Part shown: one piece after another, positions 43,174 to 53,644 of the stretch
Position numbering within the stretch: the first letter of the stretch is position 1
How the letters are laid out: the number at the start of each line of letters is the position of its first letter
NCBI RefSeq assembly: GCF_014596725.1
Contig: NZ_JACVEG010000002.1
Location: 744,001 to 808,000 of the forward strand
DNA from: Vibrio sp. Y2-5
Lineage (GTDB): Bacteria > Pseudomonadota > Gammaproteobacteria > Enterobacterales > Vibrionaceae
DNA length: 64,000 bases
Reading direction: 5' to 3'
The notes under the pieces: generated by a model
Told to the model about the DNA's origin: nothing
Seen by the model: the letters and a program-made list of their open reading frames with translations, nothing else
Database searches by the model: none
Made by a program: the position numbers and the translations under genes

Positions 43174-43180
43174 ACTAATT

Positions 43181-43243
43181 AAGCTGGTTACCACTCTTTT
43201 CGAGTTAGCGGGTTAACCATTTATTAATGGGGTACACCAGCTT
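43181..43243. repeat. Long imperfect hairpin at the element scar
   Basis: AAGCTGGTTACC at the left and GGTACACCAGCTT at the right are inverted with one bulge; an inner GGTTAACC adds dyad. About 63 bases, right after the Cox remnant. Confidence 0.4.
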
Positions 43244-43266
43244 ATCTATCGAACTTCAGTCGCTCG

Positions 43267-43870
43267 TTATTCCTTACTTCGAAGGATTCCCCAAAACTTC
43301 CTCTGCAATTTCAACAGCGTGTTTGAGTTTGTTCCATTGCTCCTGTTCTTGAGGATATTGCCTTCTTCCTTCGATGCGAAGCCGCATTGTGGGCTCAAAC
43401 GTAATTGCTCAAGGGAGATGTATTTTGTAGCTTCTTGAATACGTGATTTTAAGTATTCTTTCGGTTCAAGTTCTGGGGATTTAGAGGTAACTATACCTAG
43501 AACAATGAACAGGTCATTTCTGGTGACGTATTTGAGAGGTTCAAAACCACCAGAGCGCTCATCGTTATATTCTAGGAACAAGCCATCAACTTTAAGTTGT
43601 CCAAAAATGGTTTCCGCTGATGCTTCATATCCACCTGAGCCAAAATAGGTTGATCGAAAGTTTCCGCGACAAATATGCATGGTGATAAGCATATCCTCTG
43701 GTTTGTTTCTAATGGATTCGTTCAGCAGGTATTCAAAAATGGCGAGTAGCTTTTCAGTGTTGTAACCAAGCTCATTTAGGCTCTTTATCCCTTCATCAGA
43801 AAAAGAAGGACGTCCATGAGGTGTCATTAAGTTGCAAGTAATGGCATCCCTTATCGTAAAAGGCTGGATG
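43267..43870 (-). pseudogene. MetE-like (cobalamin-independent methionine synthase family) pseudogene
   Basis: The longest open piece (43,267-43,827) matches the C-terminal half of YxjG/MetE-like proteins: MHICRGNFRSTYFGSGGYEA, FLEYNDERSGGFEPL and LSPQCGFASKEEGN, with zinc-type His and Cys. At the end, the next frame gives QEQEQWNKLKHAVEIAEEVL and then a stop (43,274), so one base was lost. Upstream, another frame gives FYDKGCHYLQLNDTSW, so there is a second frameshift near 43,820, and the N-terminal half is missing. The gene is dead. It marks the boundary between element and host sequence. Confidence 0.8.
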
Positions 43871-44075
43871 GCACATTGATAGGTTTAAATTAAGTCGTTG
43901 ATGAATTTTCCTTTATTATTTTGGTCATGTTGTATATGAATTTATTTCACTGTGGCTGATGTAAGACTAATGCCGTGTTTTAACGTTTATTCGTTACATA
44001 TCAAAAACACATTTTGATTCGAAGATGCTAGTATGGCTCTCATTGAGCAGTATTGAGAAGGTGTCAGGAAGACGT
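43871..44075. other. Intergenic region before rutR
   Basis: About 200 bases, AT-rich, between the pseudogene and rutR. It must contain the rutR promoter. I see no second palindrome like the RutR site at 45,040. Confidence 0.5.
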
Positions 44076-44759
44076 ATGGCTAAAGCAGGCATATCGCTAA
44101 AAGGAACGAAAGTAAGTACGTTAAAGAAGAGTCGCACAGCCATAGAACCCGGTGTTCGTAGGCGGAAGAAGTTTGACGATAAAAGACAGTTTATTCTGGA
44201 AACGGCTCTCGCTGTGTTCTCGCAGTATGGCTTTCACGGAACAACGATTGAACAAATCGCAAACAGTGCTGAAATCTCTAAAACCAATCTGTTTTACTAC
44301 TTCAAAAGTAAAGAAGAGCTTTACTTAACCATCTTGGAAAACATCCTTAACGACTGGCTTACCCCAATTGCTGGTTTTGATGAAGTGGATGATCCGAAAA
44401 CCGCGATAGAAAACTATATCCGTCTTAAGTTAGAACTCTCTAGAGATCAGCCACAAGCTTCACGTCTGTTCTGCTTGGAGATCATTCAAGGTGCTCCGAT
44501 TCTCAAAAATTACTTAAATGGTGATTTGAAAAACATCATTGAGGAGAAATCTAAAGTCATCGAACGTTGGATAAGCCAAGGTAAGATTAAGCCCGTTGAT
44601 CCAACCCAACTGATTTTTACTATCTGGTCGACTACGCAGCACTACGCAGATTTTAGTGTGCAGGTTAAGGCGATTACGGGTAAAGACCTGACCAATAAGA
44701 AATTTTTTGAAGATACCTGTCAGTCTATCCAAAATATTATCTTTAATGGCATTGCTTAA
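44076..44759 (+). CDS. rutR: TetR-family regulator of pyrimidine degradation, RutR
   Basis: A 227-residue TetR protein. HTH: FILETALAVFSQYGFHGTTI then EQIANSAEISKTNLFYYFKS; the C-terminal ligand domain (LSRDQPQASRLFCLEIIQGA through QHYADFSVQV) is that of RutR, which binds uracil or thymine and then releases DNA. ATG 44,076 has AGGAA 5 bases upstream; an ATG at 44,025 has no such site. It is upstream of and in the same direction as rutA, separated by terminators and a 16-base palindrome fitting a RutR operator. In E. coli rutR is divergent from rutA. Confidence 0.9.
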   Translation: MAKAGISLKGTKVSTLKKSRTAIEPGVRRRKKFDDKRQFILETALAVFSQYGFHGTTIEQIANSAEISKTNLFYYFKSKEELYLTILENILNDWLTPIAGFDEVDDPKTAIENYIRLKLELSRDQPQASRLFCLEIIQGAPILKNYLNGDLKNIIEEKSKVIERWISQGKIKPVDPTQLIFTIWSTTQHYADFSVQVKAITGKDLTNKKFFEDTCQSIQNIIFNGIA

Positions 44760-44826
44760 CGCTTGAGTAAGCGCTTTTTATTCTTGCTGTTTTAGCTTCG
44801 ATAGGTCACCAAAGGGTGGCCTTTTT
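44760..44826 (+). terminator. Terminators after rutR
   Basis: Two hairpins in a row: CGCTT/AAGCG with a GAGT loop and CTTTTTA (44,760-44,779), then AGGTCACC/GGTGGCCT with an AAAG loop and TTTTTC (44,803-44,826). They separate rutR from the rutA operon. Confidence 0.65.
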
Positions 44827-45039
44827 CCTGTCTATTAGCCACACTTTTTAGATCTTGCCCTTAATCTGAAGGGGAGAACCAAGAACACATGTTCTTTTCC
44901 TTTTTTTTGTCATTTCACTGGCCATCTCTGTTCCTGAATTTACTCGTTTACCTGCCATTTTCTGTTCGCCTTTGTGTGTCTTTTGAGTGTTTTTTGTGCA
45001 CTTGATTAGTGCTTTTGCACCATTCCAGTTGTTCCAAAA

Positions 45040-45055
45040 CAGACCAAATGGTCTG
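45040..45055. promoter_or_regulatory. RutR operator in front of rutA
   Basis: CAGACCA-AA-TGGTCTG is a perfect 16-base palindrome, close to the known E. coli RutR site (TTGACCA-N2-TGGTCAA). It stands about 125 bases before rutA, in the 420-base gap that must hold the operon promoter. Confidence 0.8.
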
Positions 45056-45119
45056 GTTTTGTGTTGGTTTTTGACTTATCTATTTGTTTAATAACGAAAA
45101 TAAATTATTGGCACAAACT

Positions 45120-45133
45120 TTGATTTAGATCAA
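45120..45133. promoter_or_regulatory. FNR-type palindrome in front of rutA
   Basis: TTGAT-TTAG-ATCAA is a full match to the FNR consensus (TTGAT-N4-ATCAA), 46 bases before rutA. RutA needs oxygen, so anaerobic repression by FNR would make sense. Sequence match only. Confidence 0.55.
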
Positions 45134-45178
45134 AGCGAGGAAGCAAATATATGCATGGTTAATTACAAGGAGTTTTAT

Positions 45179-46270
45179 ATGCAGATTGGTGTTTTCATTC
45201 CTATTGGAAATAACGGCTGGTTGATCTCGGAAAATGCACCTCAATACATGCCGACTTTTGACCTGAACAAAGAGATTGTGCTGAGGGCAGAGCATTACGG
45301 ATTAGATTTTGCTCTATCGATGATCAAGCTGCGTGGTTTTGGTGGCAAGACTGAGTTTTGGGAACACAACCTAGAGTCATTCAGTTTAATGGCGGGTCTT
45401 GCTGCGGTAACGTCAAAAATTCAATTGTTCGCGACTTCGGCAACCTTAACGCTGCCACCGGCGATTGTTGCTCGTATGGCTTCCACCATTGATTCAATCT
45501 CTCACGGTCGTTTTGGCGTTAACTTGGTAACAGGCTGGCAAAAACCGGAATACACCCAAATGGGTTTGTGGCCGGGCGATGAGTTCTTCTCTTCTCGCTA
45601 TGATTACCTTTCAGAATACGCGCAAGTATTACGCGACCTTTGGGATACCGGATCTTCAGATTTCAAAGGTGACTATTTCACCATGGAAGATTGCCGCGTG
45701 AGCCCTAAACCTCAGGAAAAAATGAAGATCATCTGTGCAGGTTCCAGCGATGCGGGTATGGCATTTTCAGCTAAATATGCCGATCACAACTTCATCTTTG
45801 GTAAGGGTGTCAATACGCCTAAAGCGTTCGCTCCACAAGCAAGTCGTCTGCTTGAAGCAACTGAAAAAACAGGTCGTGATGTGAGTTCTTTCGTTCTGTT
45901 TATGATCATTGCAGACGAAACGGATGAAGCTGCACGTGCGAAATGGGAACACTACAAAGCCGGGAAAGATGATGCTGCTCTGGAATGGCTGGGTGTTCAA
46001 GCTGCGCAAGATACTACGTCAGGTAGCGATACTAACGTGCGTCAAATGTCGGACCCGACTTCAGCGGTCAATATCAACATGGGTACTTTGGTTGGGTCTT
46101 ACGAAACCGTTGCCCGTTTGTTGGACGAAGTGGATGAAGTGGAAGGTACAGGCGGCGTATTGCTGACTTTTGATGAGTTTGTTGAAGGTGTAACTGCGTT
46201 TGGTGAACGAATTCAGCCTCTGATGAAAACCCGTCAACACATCACGGTTCAAGGAGAATATGCAGCATGA
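45179..46270 (+). CDS. rutA: Pyrimidine monooxygenase RutA
   Basis: A 363-residue flavin-dependent monooxygenase that opens uracil or thymine between N3 and C4, giving ureidoacrylate (peracid first), using FMN and O2 with RutF supplying reduced flavin. Nearly every block matches E. coli Rut[46 protein letters not shown] [35 protein letters not shown] 45,179 has AAGGAG 6 bases upstream; an upstream ATG at 45,155 has none. First gene of the rut operon; overlaps rutB by 4 bases. Confidence 0.95.
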   Translation: MQIGVFIPIGNNGWLISENAPQYMPTFDLNKEIVLRAEHYGLDFALSMIKLRGFGGKTEFWEHNLESFSLMAGLAAVTSKIQLFATSATLTLPPAIVARMASTIDSISHGRFGVNLVTGWQKPEYTQMGLWPGDEFFSSRYDYLSEYAQVLRDLWDTGSSDFKGDYFTMEDCRVSPKPQEKMKIICAGSSDAGMAFSAKYADHNFIFGKGVNTPKAFAPQASRLLEATEKTGRDVSSFVLFMIIADETDEAARAKWEHYKAGKDDAALEWLGVQAAQDTTSGSDTNVRQMSDPTSAVNINMGTLVGSYETVARLLDEVDEVEGTGGVLLTFDEFVEGVTAFGERIQPLMKTRQHITVQGEYAA

Positions 46271-46995
46271 CCAAGCAGTCTATTTCTGGCTACTCACTGA
46301 ACACGAGTAAATCCGCGCAGGCAATACTCAACACCGAGCCTGAAAAGCTTGCCATCAAACCGAGTGAAACGGCTCTGATTGTGGTGGATATGCAGAATGC
46401 GTATGCAAGTAAAGAAGGCTATTTGGATCTAGCAGGCTTTGATGTGTCCGGTTCGGGGTCTGTTATTGAAAACATTAACAAGGCCATTGATGTCTCACGC
46501 AAAGCCGGAATCCAAGTGGTTTTTCTGCAAAATGGTTGGGATAGCAATTATGTCGAAGCAGGTGGCGAAGGTTCGCCAAACTGGCATAAATCGAATGCGT
46601 TAAAAACCATGCGTAGGAAGCCAGAGCTTTCTGGCCGCTTCTTGTCAAAAGGTGGTTGGGACTACGAACTTGTCGATGAAATCAAACCGCAGCAAGAGGA
46701 CTGGATTATTCCAAAAACTCGCTACAGCGGCTTCTTTAATACCAACTTAGACACCATGTTGCGCTCTCGCGGAATCCGCAATCTCGTCTTTACCGGCATT
46801 GCAACCAACGTCTGTGTTGAATCGACATTACGTGATGGTTTTCATCTTGAATATTTTGGCGTCGCACTCTCCGATGCCACTCATCAGGCTGGGCCGAGAT
46901 CTGCTCATGAATCCGCGTTACTAAACATCCAAACCTTTTTTGGCTGGGTGACAACAGTAGAAGACTATTCAAACGCTTTGGAAAATTTTGGCTAA
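46267..46995 (+). CDS. rutB: Ureidoacrylate amidohydrolase RutB
   Basis: A 242-residue isochorismatase-fold hydrolase that splits ureidoacrylate into aminoacrylate and carbamate. Catalytic Asp in [12 protein letters not shown], Lys in [11 protein letters not shown], and Cys in [16 protein letters not shown] after the cis-peptide. Length is near the usual 230. ATGA overlap with rutA. 14 bases to rutC. Confidence 0.93.
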   Translation: MTKQSISGYSLNTSKSAQAILNTEPEKLAIKPSETALIVVDMQNAYASKEGYLDLAGFDVSGSGSVIENINKAIDVSRKAGIQVVFLQNGWDSNYVEAGGEGSPNWHKSNALKTMRRKPELSGRFLSKGGWDYELVDEIKPQQEDWIIPKTRYSGFFNTNLDTMLRSRGIRNLVFTGIATNVCVESTLRDGFHLEYFGVALSDATHQAGPRSAHESALLNIQTFFGWVTTVEDYSNALENFG

Positions 46996-47009
46996 ATAAG
47001 GAGATTACT

Positions 47010-47399
47010 ATGCCTAAACAAACTGTACTTCCCGCAGGAACAGGAAAACCGCTTGCCCCTTATGTCCCAGGCTCTATGGCAGATGGTGTGTTGTATGTTT
47101 CCGGAACACTGCCTTTTGACAGTGAGAATAACGTGGTTTTTCCCGGAGATGCAGCAGCGCAAGCTCGTCACGTGCTCAGTACAATTCGCAGTGTTGTGGA
47201 AGAAGCTGGTGGCACAATGGACGACGTTACCTTCAACATGATCATGATTAAAAACTGGGCGGACTACGCCGCGATTAACGCTGTGTATGCAGATTTCTTT
47301 CCGGGTGAGAAACCGGCTCGCTACTGCATTCAATGTGGCTTAGTGAAAGAAGAAGCCTTGATCGAAATAGCTTCTATTGCACATGTTGGTAAAGCATAA
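47010..47399 (+). CDS. rutC: Aminoacrylate deaminase RutC (Rid family)
   Basis: A 129-residue Rid/YjgF-family protein: [20 protein letters not shown] at the start, [15 protein letters not shown], and [20 protein letters not shown] at the end. It deaminates 3-aminoacrylate to malonic semialdehyde. AAGGAG stands before ATG 47,010. Confidence 0.93.
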   Translation: MPKQTVLPAGTGKPLAPYVPGSMADGVLYVSGTLPFDSENNVVFPGDAAAQARHVLSTIRSVVEEAGGTMDDVTFNMIMIKNWADYAAINAVYADFFPGEKPARYCIQCGLVKEEALIEIASIAHVGKA

Positions 47400-47438
47400 G
47401 TTGCTTCGTCTCAACACATTGAAAGGGTAGAGCAGCCT

Positions 47439-48215
47439 ATGTATTACGAAATTCATGACGATGGTCAGGACAACAAAGAGACGGTGATTCTCTCTTCTGG
47501 TTTGGGTGGTTCGCACAGCTATTGGCATCATCAGTTACCTCTGTTGAAAAGTCGCTTCCGAGTGATTGTGTATGACCACTTAGGCACAGGTCAAAGCCAA
47601 GGTGACATTCCGCAAGGTTACAGCATTGCGGATATGGCTCACGAAGTGGTGGAGTTACTGGATCGCACCGACAGCGAACGTGTTCATTTCATTGGTCATG
47701 CGCTCGGTGGTTTAGTGGGGTTGCAACTGGCGGCTGAGTTTCCGAGCAGAATATCAAGTTTGTTGCTGATTAACGCTTGGGATAAAACCGACGAACACAC
47801 CAAGCTGTGCTTTGAAATCAGAAAGTCGCTGCTGCGAAATTCTGGTATAGAGATGTTTTTCAAAGCGCAACCACTGTTTTTGTATCCCGCGGAATGGATG
47901 AAAAACAATGCTGCTTTGTTGAAGGAAGAAGCGGATAAGGTTCTTTCTTCGCCTTTCAATGAAAGCAACTTACTGAGAAGAATCGCGGCGGTGGAAAATT
48001 TCGATATCTCTGAAAACATCGATTCTATTCGTTGTGTGACAGGCGTTATCGCAAGCTGCGATGATTTACTGGTGCCATATTCCCGCTCAGAAACGTTACA
48101 CAAAATGCTCAGCCACTCTTTGTTTTATTTACTAGAGAAAGGGGGGCACGCCTGTAATGTCTCTGACCCGGAAACGTTTAATAAAACGATGCTTGATTTT
48201 TATAACGAGATTTAA
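47439..48215 (+). CDS. rutD: RutD, alpha/beta hydrolase of the rut pathway
   Basis: A 258-residue alpha/beta hydrolase. The nucleophile elbow reads GHALGG, so Ala replaces Ser, as in E. coli RutD; this is typical of the family and not a defect. HACNVSDPETF near the end holds the His. Suggested to help carbamate hydrolysis or aminoacrylate removal. ATG 47,439 is preceded by AGAGCAGCCT, a weak site. Confidence 0.9.
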   Translation: MYYEIHDDGQDNKETVILSSGLGGSHSYWHHQLPLLKSRFRVIVYDHLGTGQSQGDIPQGYSIADMAHEVVELLDRTDSERVHFIGHALGGLVGLQLAAEFPSRISSLLLINAWDKTDEHTKLCFEIRKSLLRNSGIEMFFKAQPLFLYPAEWMKNNAALLKEEADKVLSSPFNESNLLRRIAAVENFDISENIDSIRCVTGVIASCDDLLVPYSRSETLHKMLSHSLFYLLEKGGHACNVSDPETFNKTMLDFYNEI

Positions 48216-48227
48216 GGAGAAATCCGA

Positions 48228-48818
48228 ATGAACGAGACGATGGATTCGTCAGCGTTAAAGCAGTTGTTTACAGAAGCGAGAACGCACAACGGCTGGTTGG
48301 ATAAGAAAGTCAGCCAAGCGCAGATTGAACAATTGTATCAACTCACCAGCTTAGGGCCGACGTCGGCAAACTGTTCTCCTGCACGCTTTGTTTTTATTAC
48401 CACAGAAGAGGGCAAGCAACGTTTAGCGCCGACATTATCAAGCGGTAATTTAGATAAAACAATGACCGCTCCTGTGACAGTGCTAGTGGCTTATGACCGC
48501 AAATTTTATGACGAATTGCCGACTCTATTTCCTCACGGTGATGCGAAAAGCTGGTTTACTTCAAGCGAGGAACTGGCTCAAGAAACTGCGATGAGAAACA
48601 GCTCTATGCAAGCGGCTTACATGATTATGGCGGCGCGGGCGATGGGGCTCGATACGGGGCCACTTTCGGGCTTTGATGCTAAAGCAGTCGATGAAGCGTT
48701 TTTTTCAGGTACAAGCTGGAGCGTCAATTTAATCATCAATATCGGCTATGGAGACGCTTCTAAGTTGTATGGTCGTCTACCTCGCTTACCGTTAGAAGAG
48801 GCGTGTTTGTATGTCTAA
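48228..48818 (+). CDS. rutE: Malonic semialdehyde reductase RutE
   Basis: A 196-residue nitroreductase-fold FMN protein that reduces malonic semialdehyde to 3-hydroxypropionate. [36 protein letters not shown] and [20 protein letters not shown] are usual RutE blocks. AAGGAG 7 bases before ATG. Overlaps rutF by 8 bases. Confidence 0.93.
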   Translation: MNETMDSSALKQLFTEARTHNGWLDKKVSQAQIEQLYQLTSLGPTSANCSPARFVFITTEEGKQRLAPTLSSGNLDKTMTAPVTVLVAYDRKFYDELPTLFPHGDAKSWFTSSEELAQETAMRNSSMQAAYMIMAARAMGLDTGPLSGFDAKAVDEAFFSGTSWSVNLIINIGYGDASKLYGRLPRLPLEEACLYV

Positions 48819-49368
48819 TTTAGCTCTCAATATTCCTTTTGCTTTGGCAAAAGAAAATGAACTCAACTTTACCCCGTTTACTGACACCGACGATAAAGGC
48901 GTGAAACTTTACCGAGACGGAATGTCAGGGCTTGGTGCGTCTGTCAATGTCATTACGACTATGGTTGACGGCGCTCCGGTTGGATTTACAGCCACAGCGG
49001 TAACCAGTGTGACCGATGCACCGCCGACACTGTTGGTGTGCTTAAACCGCACGTCTTCAGTTTTCGCTTTGTTTGATAAGGCAGAGTTTCTGTGTGTAAA
49101 CACATTGGCAGCAGGGCAGGAAACGGTATCGGGTGTGTTTGCCAGCAAACTCAATCAAGCAGAACGTTTCGATTCAGTGGAATGGCAACAGTATGTCACA
49201 GGTTCGCCAGCGTTAAATGCTGCTTCAACAGTTTTTGATTGCCGCATTTCATCCCGTACATCGGTAGGAACTCACGATGTGTTTTTCTGTGAAGTTCTTG
49301 GAATTGGCCAAACGGAACAAGCGTCAAATTTGGTCTACTTCAATCGCCAGTATCACAGCCTTGTTTAA
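48811..49368 (+). CDS. rutF: Flavin reductase RutF
   Basis: A 185-residue flavin reductase domain protein (split-barrel FMN-binding): [37 protein letters not shown] and [12 protein letters not shown]. It regenerates reduced FMN for RutA with NADH. Last gene of the core rut cluster; a 270-base gap with a short frame follows. Confidence 0.92.
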   Translation: MSNLALNIPFALAKENELNFTPFTDTDDKGVKLYRDGMSGLGASVNVITTMVDGAPVGFTATAVTSVTDAPPTLLVCLNRTSSVFALFDKAEFLCVNTLAAGQETVSGVFASKLNQAERFDSVEWQQYVTGSPALNAASTVFDCRISSRTSVGTHDVFFCEVLGIGQTEQASNLVYFNRQYHSLV

Positions 49369-49409
49369 CAGGCTTACTTATATAAACGACTTAGGGAAGG
49401 AGTTCAGCA

Positions 49410-49466
49410 ATGACGATTTCTATGGATACGTATTACCTATACGGTTTTTGTTTTAACAATCAATAA
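49410..49466 (+). other. 18-codon frame with strong ribosome binding site
   Basis: GGAAGGAG 8 bases before ATG 49,410 opens an 18-residue frame (MTISMDTYYLYGFCFNNQ). The rest of the gap (49,467-49,641) has no gene and leads to the permease. It may be a leader peptide or the start of a lost gene. Confidence 0.35.
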
Positions 49467-49641
49467 ATGCATTAGTTATCAAAGGGCAATAGTTCTCACA
49501 AGACAAAATAGTTATCAACTTCACGTTTCATGTTTTCCAGAATTAAACGAGTGGTTTAGTGGTTCATTTGATTTATTTGGATAGGTAGCAACATAAAGCC
49601 GAAGGGAAATAATCAATCTCAATTAGGAAGAGGGGATTCAA

Positions 49642-51123
49642 ATGAAAACGGAAATAAAGCAAGTGGGGGATTTCTACGAATTAGAAGTCGGTGAAGACCT
49701 CATCTCTAGCAAAAATTTCAACAGTGATTTAGCACCAACCAAGATCAAAGAGCGAACGTGGAACAAGTTCAACATCGCGGCTTTGTGGGTCGGTATTTCC
49801 ATTTGTGTGCCGACGTATACTTTGGGCGGCATATTAACAAACTACTTTGGTTTATCTGTGGTTGAGGCACTACTCACCATTCTTATTGCCAACATTATTG
49901 TACTAGTGCCTTTAACGCTGAACGCTTTCGCAGGAACGAAATATGGTTTGCCATTCCCTGTCGTACTTCGTTCTTCGTTCGGCATCATGGGCTCAAACGT
50001 TCCATGTGTGATTCGCGGTTTTGTCGCTTGTGGTTGGTTTGGTATTCAAACCATGTTTGGCGGTTTAGCTATTCATCTGTTCCTATCAGAAGTTTCTCCA
50101 GGATGGGCTTCTTTAGGTGGCGTGGGTGAAGTGATTGGCTTCTTTATCTTCTGGGCGCTGAATATTGGTGTTGTACTTAAAGGTGCAAACTCAATCAAGT
50201 GGCTGGAAACATTGTCAGCACCGTTATTGTTGATTGTGTCGCTTGGCCTGCTTTTCTGGGCGAGTGATAAAGTGTCTTACACGGAACTGCTTTCGACGCC
50301 AGCCAATCGCCCTGAAGGTGAAGGCTTTGCTAAGTACTTTATGTCTGGTTTAACCGCAATGGTCGGCTTCTGGGCAACATTGTCACTCAACATTCCAGAT
50401 TTCAGCCGTTATGCAAAATCGCAAAAAGATCAGATAGTAGGCCAAATCATGGGGCTTCCGCTTACCATGTTCTTGTTTGCTTCACTTGGTGTGGTCATGA
50501 CGGCCGCTTCTGAAACAATGTTTGGTCAAACCATCTCAGATCCAATCACTCTTATCGGTCAGATTGACAGCCCGTTTTTAGTGGCTGTTGCAATGGTGAT
50601 GATTGTGATTGCTACGCTATCGACCAATACTGCCGCGAATATTGTGTCTCCGACTAACGACTTCCAAAACATTTCACCGCAGCATATTGACCACACCAGA
50701 GGCGTACTGCTTACGGGTGCAATCGGTATTTTGTTGATGGGATGGGAGCTATTGAAAAAAGTAGGCTTGGTGGAATCAGATCTGAGCGTAGAAGCCTATA
50801 TTTCTAACTGGCTATTGGGTTACTCAAGCCTGCTTGGTCCGATTGCTGGCATCATGATTGTAGATTATTTCCTAATTAAGAAGCAGAAATTGGATGTGCT
50901 TGCGCTCTATAAGGAAGATGCGTATCCGGCATTTAACTGGGCTGGTTTCGTCGCGTTGTTGGTGCCAGTCTCCTTTACAATGATGGCGATTTTCTTCAAC
51001 GTAATGACGTGGTTCTATGACTATGGCTGGTTTACAGGTGCTTTCAGTGGTGCCATCTTGTACTACGTTATTTGTAAGTTCACACCTCAGTTGGTGATGA
51101 AAACGTCGCTGGAAAAAGCGTAA
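49642..51123 (+). CDS. NCS1-family nucleobase permease in the rut operon
   Basis: A 493-residue, about 12-helix permease of the nucleobase:cation symporter-1 (Mhp1/PucI) family: KERTWNKFNIAALWVGISI, GTKYGLPFPVVLRSSFGIMG, NIPDFSRYAKSQKDQI and TNTAANIVSPTNDF are the conserved blocks. It likely brings in uracil or thymine. In E. coli the position is filled by RutG of the unrelated NCS2 family, so this is a substitution by a different transporter. GAGGGG precedes ATG 49,642. Confidence 0.88.
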   Translation: MKTEIKQVGDFYELEVGEDLISSKNFNSDLAPTKIKERTWNKFNIAALWVGISICVPTYTLGGILTNYFGLSVVEALLTILIANIIVLVPLTLNAFAGTKYGLPFPVVLRSSFGIMGSNVPCVIRGFVACGWFGIQTMFGGLAIHLFLSEVSPGWASLGGVGEVIGFFIFWALNIGVVLKGANSIKWLETLSAPLLLIVSLGLLFWASDKVSYTELLSTPANRPEGEGFAKYFMSGLTAMVGFWATLSLNIPDFSRYAKSQKDQIVGQIMGLPLTMFLFASLGVVMTAASETMFGQTISDPITLIGQIDSPFLVAVAMVMIVIATLSTNTAANIVSPTNDFQNISPQHIDHTRGVLLTGAIGILLMGWELLKKVGLVESDLSVEAYISNWLLGYSSLLGPIAGIMIVDYFLIKKQKLDVLALYKEDAYPAFNWAGFVALLVPVSFTMMAIFFNVMTWFYDYGWFTGAFSGAILYYVICKFTPQLVMKTSLEKA

Positions 51124-51165
51124 ACCGTCGTTTGAAGGGTATGGGGGCATTCCCTATACCCTTAA

Positions 51166-51957
<792 letters not shown>

Positions 51958-52005
51958 ATTTCCATTTACGAACTCATATCAACGTATTTTTAAAAGGAAT
52001 TAAAA

Positions 52006-52638
52006 ATGGAATTGAGTGCAATTGAAGCGATCATCGAAGACATCAGTCAAGGAAAAATGGTGATCTTAATGGACGATGAAAACCGAGAAAATGAGGGCGA
52101 TATTATTGTCGCCGCTGAGAAGATAACGCCTGAAATTGTTAACTTTATGGTTACTGAAGCTCGTGGTTTGTTATGTCTGACAATTACTGAACAGATGGCG
52201 CAGCAGCTAGAATTGCCTCTGATGGTGAAAAACAATACAGAGCAGTTTGGCACCAATTTTACGGTTTCAATTGAAGCCGCAAAAGGCGTGACAACGGGTA
52301 TTTCAGTACACGATAGAGCGGTTACGATTCAGACCGCTGTCTCGCCAAAAGCAACGTCCAAAGATGTGGTTTCTCCGGGGCATGTTTTTCCGGTTGTCGC
52401 GCGCGAAGGTGGGGTATTAGTACGTCCCGGTCACACCGAAGCAGGGTGTGATTTGGCAAGACTGGCTGGTTTGGCACCATCTTGCGCGATTATCGAAGTA
52501 TTGAACACAGACGGTACCATGGCTCGCCGACCAGACTTAGAAGTCTTCGCCAAAAAGCACAAGATCAAACTAGGGACTATCGCTGATCTCATCGCTTACC
52601 GACTAAAACAAGAAACACCGCAGGAGCTCGTTGCTTAG
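52006..52638 (+). CDS. ribB: 3,4-dihydroxy-2-butanone 4-phosphate synthase RibB
   Basis: A 210-residue monofunctional RibB that converts ribulose 5-phosphate to the four-carbon unit of riboflavin plus formate. [11 protein letters not shown] (metal site) and [14 protein letters not shown] are diagnostic. No GTP cyclohydrolase II domain. It is 48 bases behind ydfG, without space for an FMN riboswitch, so it seems driven by the rut promoter. That would raise flavin supply for RutA, RutE and RutF. Confidence 0.9.
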   Translation: MELSAIEAIIEDISQGKMVILMDDENRENEGDIIVAAEKITPEIVNFMVTEARGLLCLTITEQMAQQLELPLMVKNNTEQFGTNFTVSIEAAKGVTTGISVHDRAVTIQTAVSPKATSKDVVSPGHVFPVVAREGGVLVRPGHTEAGCDLARLAGLAPSCAIIEVLNTDGTMARRPDLEVFAKKHKIKLGTIADLIAYRLKQETPQELVA

Positions 52639-52674
52639 CGTTAGCTGCTTAACGTTAGCCTCTTGTGTGGAGGG

Positions 52675-52704
52675 TTTAGGAACCACAGTGTTGTGATTCC
52701 TAAA
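52675..52704. terminator. Hairpin between ribB and the convergent ZIP gene
   Basis: TTTAGGAACCACA and TGTGATTCCTAAA pair around a short loop (one mismatch). No T-run, but it is placed where a bidirectional terminator is expected. Confidence 0.45.
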
Positions 52705-52732
52705 TAGCAGTGATTATCTCTGAGAGCAACAA

Positions 52733-53644
52733 TTACCCTAGAGTGGTATCCAATATCATCATCAATGCAAAACCTATCATCAAACCAATGGTCGCTAAGG
52801 TTTGATGACCGTTTCTGTGTGTGTCTGGAATGACTTCATGTGACACAACAAATAGCATTGCGCCACCGGCTAAGCCTAAGCCAATAGGATAAGCAATCAA
52901 TAATCCACCAGCTAAACTCACGCCAAGCAAAGCACCAATCGGTTCAAGTAGGCCAGTCAGCGCTGCGACTAAAACGGATAATCTCGCATTGAATCCCGCC
53001 GCTCTCAGAGTTACGGCTACGGCTAAACCTTCGGGAATGTCTTGCAGAGCAATGGCGGTGGTCAGTGGAATACCTACAGAAAGGTCACCCTGCGCATACC
53101 CGACACCGATCGCCATCCCTTCAGGGAAGTTGTGCAGCGCTATGGCAAATACAAATAGCCAAGCGCGGCTGCATCTGTCGTGCCCCGGACCACACGGTCC
53201 TGTTTCCATATGTTCATGAGGAGTGAAAACATCCAAACCTAGCATCAGTGCAACGCCGATAGCCATGCCGAGAATCACGATCATGCCACCGAGAAATCCA
53301 TTATCAAAAAACGCAGTGCCAGCTTCAATACCGGGTAATAAAAGTGAAAAGGCAGAAGCGGCGAGCATCATTCCGGCTGCGAATCCGAGCATGCAGTCAG
53401 AAAGCTTTTGTGGAATATCACGAATGAACAGGGCTGGTAACGTGCCGACTGCCGTGGCGAGAAAAGCAATGCCGCCACCAACGAGAGCATATTGCCCGTT
53501 TAGCTGTCTTTCACCAGTTAAGGCGTGGAATAGGAAAAAGGCGATTAAAAGCAAAGAGACGATCAGTCCACCCGCCATGACTGGGTGCTGGTTTGAGTGT
53601 CCTCTTAACACTTCAGCCCATGACTGTTCTTGAGTGTGGTTCAT
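52733..53644 (-). CDS. ZIP-family divalent metal transporter
   Basis: A 303-residue membrane protein with about 8 helices. The paired metal-binding helices read HNFPEGMAIG and QDIPEGLAVAV, the ZIP signature; HEVIPDTH follows. Between helices 3 and 4 is HEHMETGPCGPGHDRC, a His/Cys-rich loop. It imports zinc, iron or manganese. It is longer at the N-terminus than ZupT (257). Starts on the opposite strand to ribB. Confidence 0.85.
   Translation of the reverse strand: MNHTQEQSWAEVLRGHSNQHPVMAGGLIVSLLLIAFFLFHALTGERQLNGQYALVGGGIAFLATAVGTLPALFIRDIPQKLSDCMLGFAAGMMLAASAFSLLLPGIEAGTAFFDNGFLGGMIVILGMAIGVALMLGLDVFTPHEHMETGPCGPGHDRCSRAWLFVFAIALHNFPEGMAIGVGYAQGDLSVGIPLTTAIALQDIPEGLAVAVTLRAAGFNARLSVLVAALTGLLEPIGALLGVSLAGGLLIAYPIGLGLAGGAMLFVVSHEVIPDTHRNGHQTLATIGLMIGFALMMILDTTLG

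Noticed and set aside
43181..43243. Integron attC (VCR) site
   Set aside because: Hairpin shape is similar, but the GTTRRRY/RYYYAAC core ends and the VCR sequence are not there, and no cassette array is seen.
45108..45125. Sigma-54 promoter (TGGCAC-N5-TTGA) before rutA
   Set aside because: The -12 element lacks the GC pair and coincides with the FNR-type palindrome; spacing alone is not enough.
47439..48215. RutD as inactive enzyme because Ser is missing in the elbow
   Set aside because: The GHALG form with Ala occurs in E. coli RutD as well, so it is a family trait.
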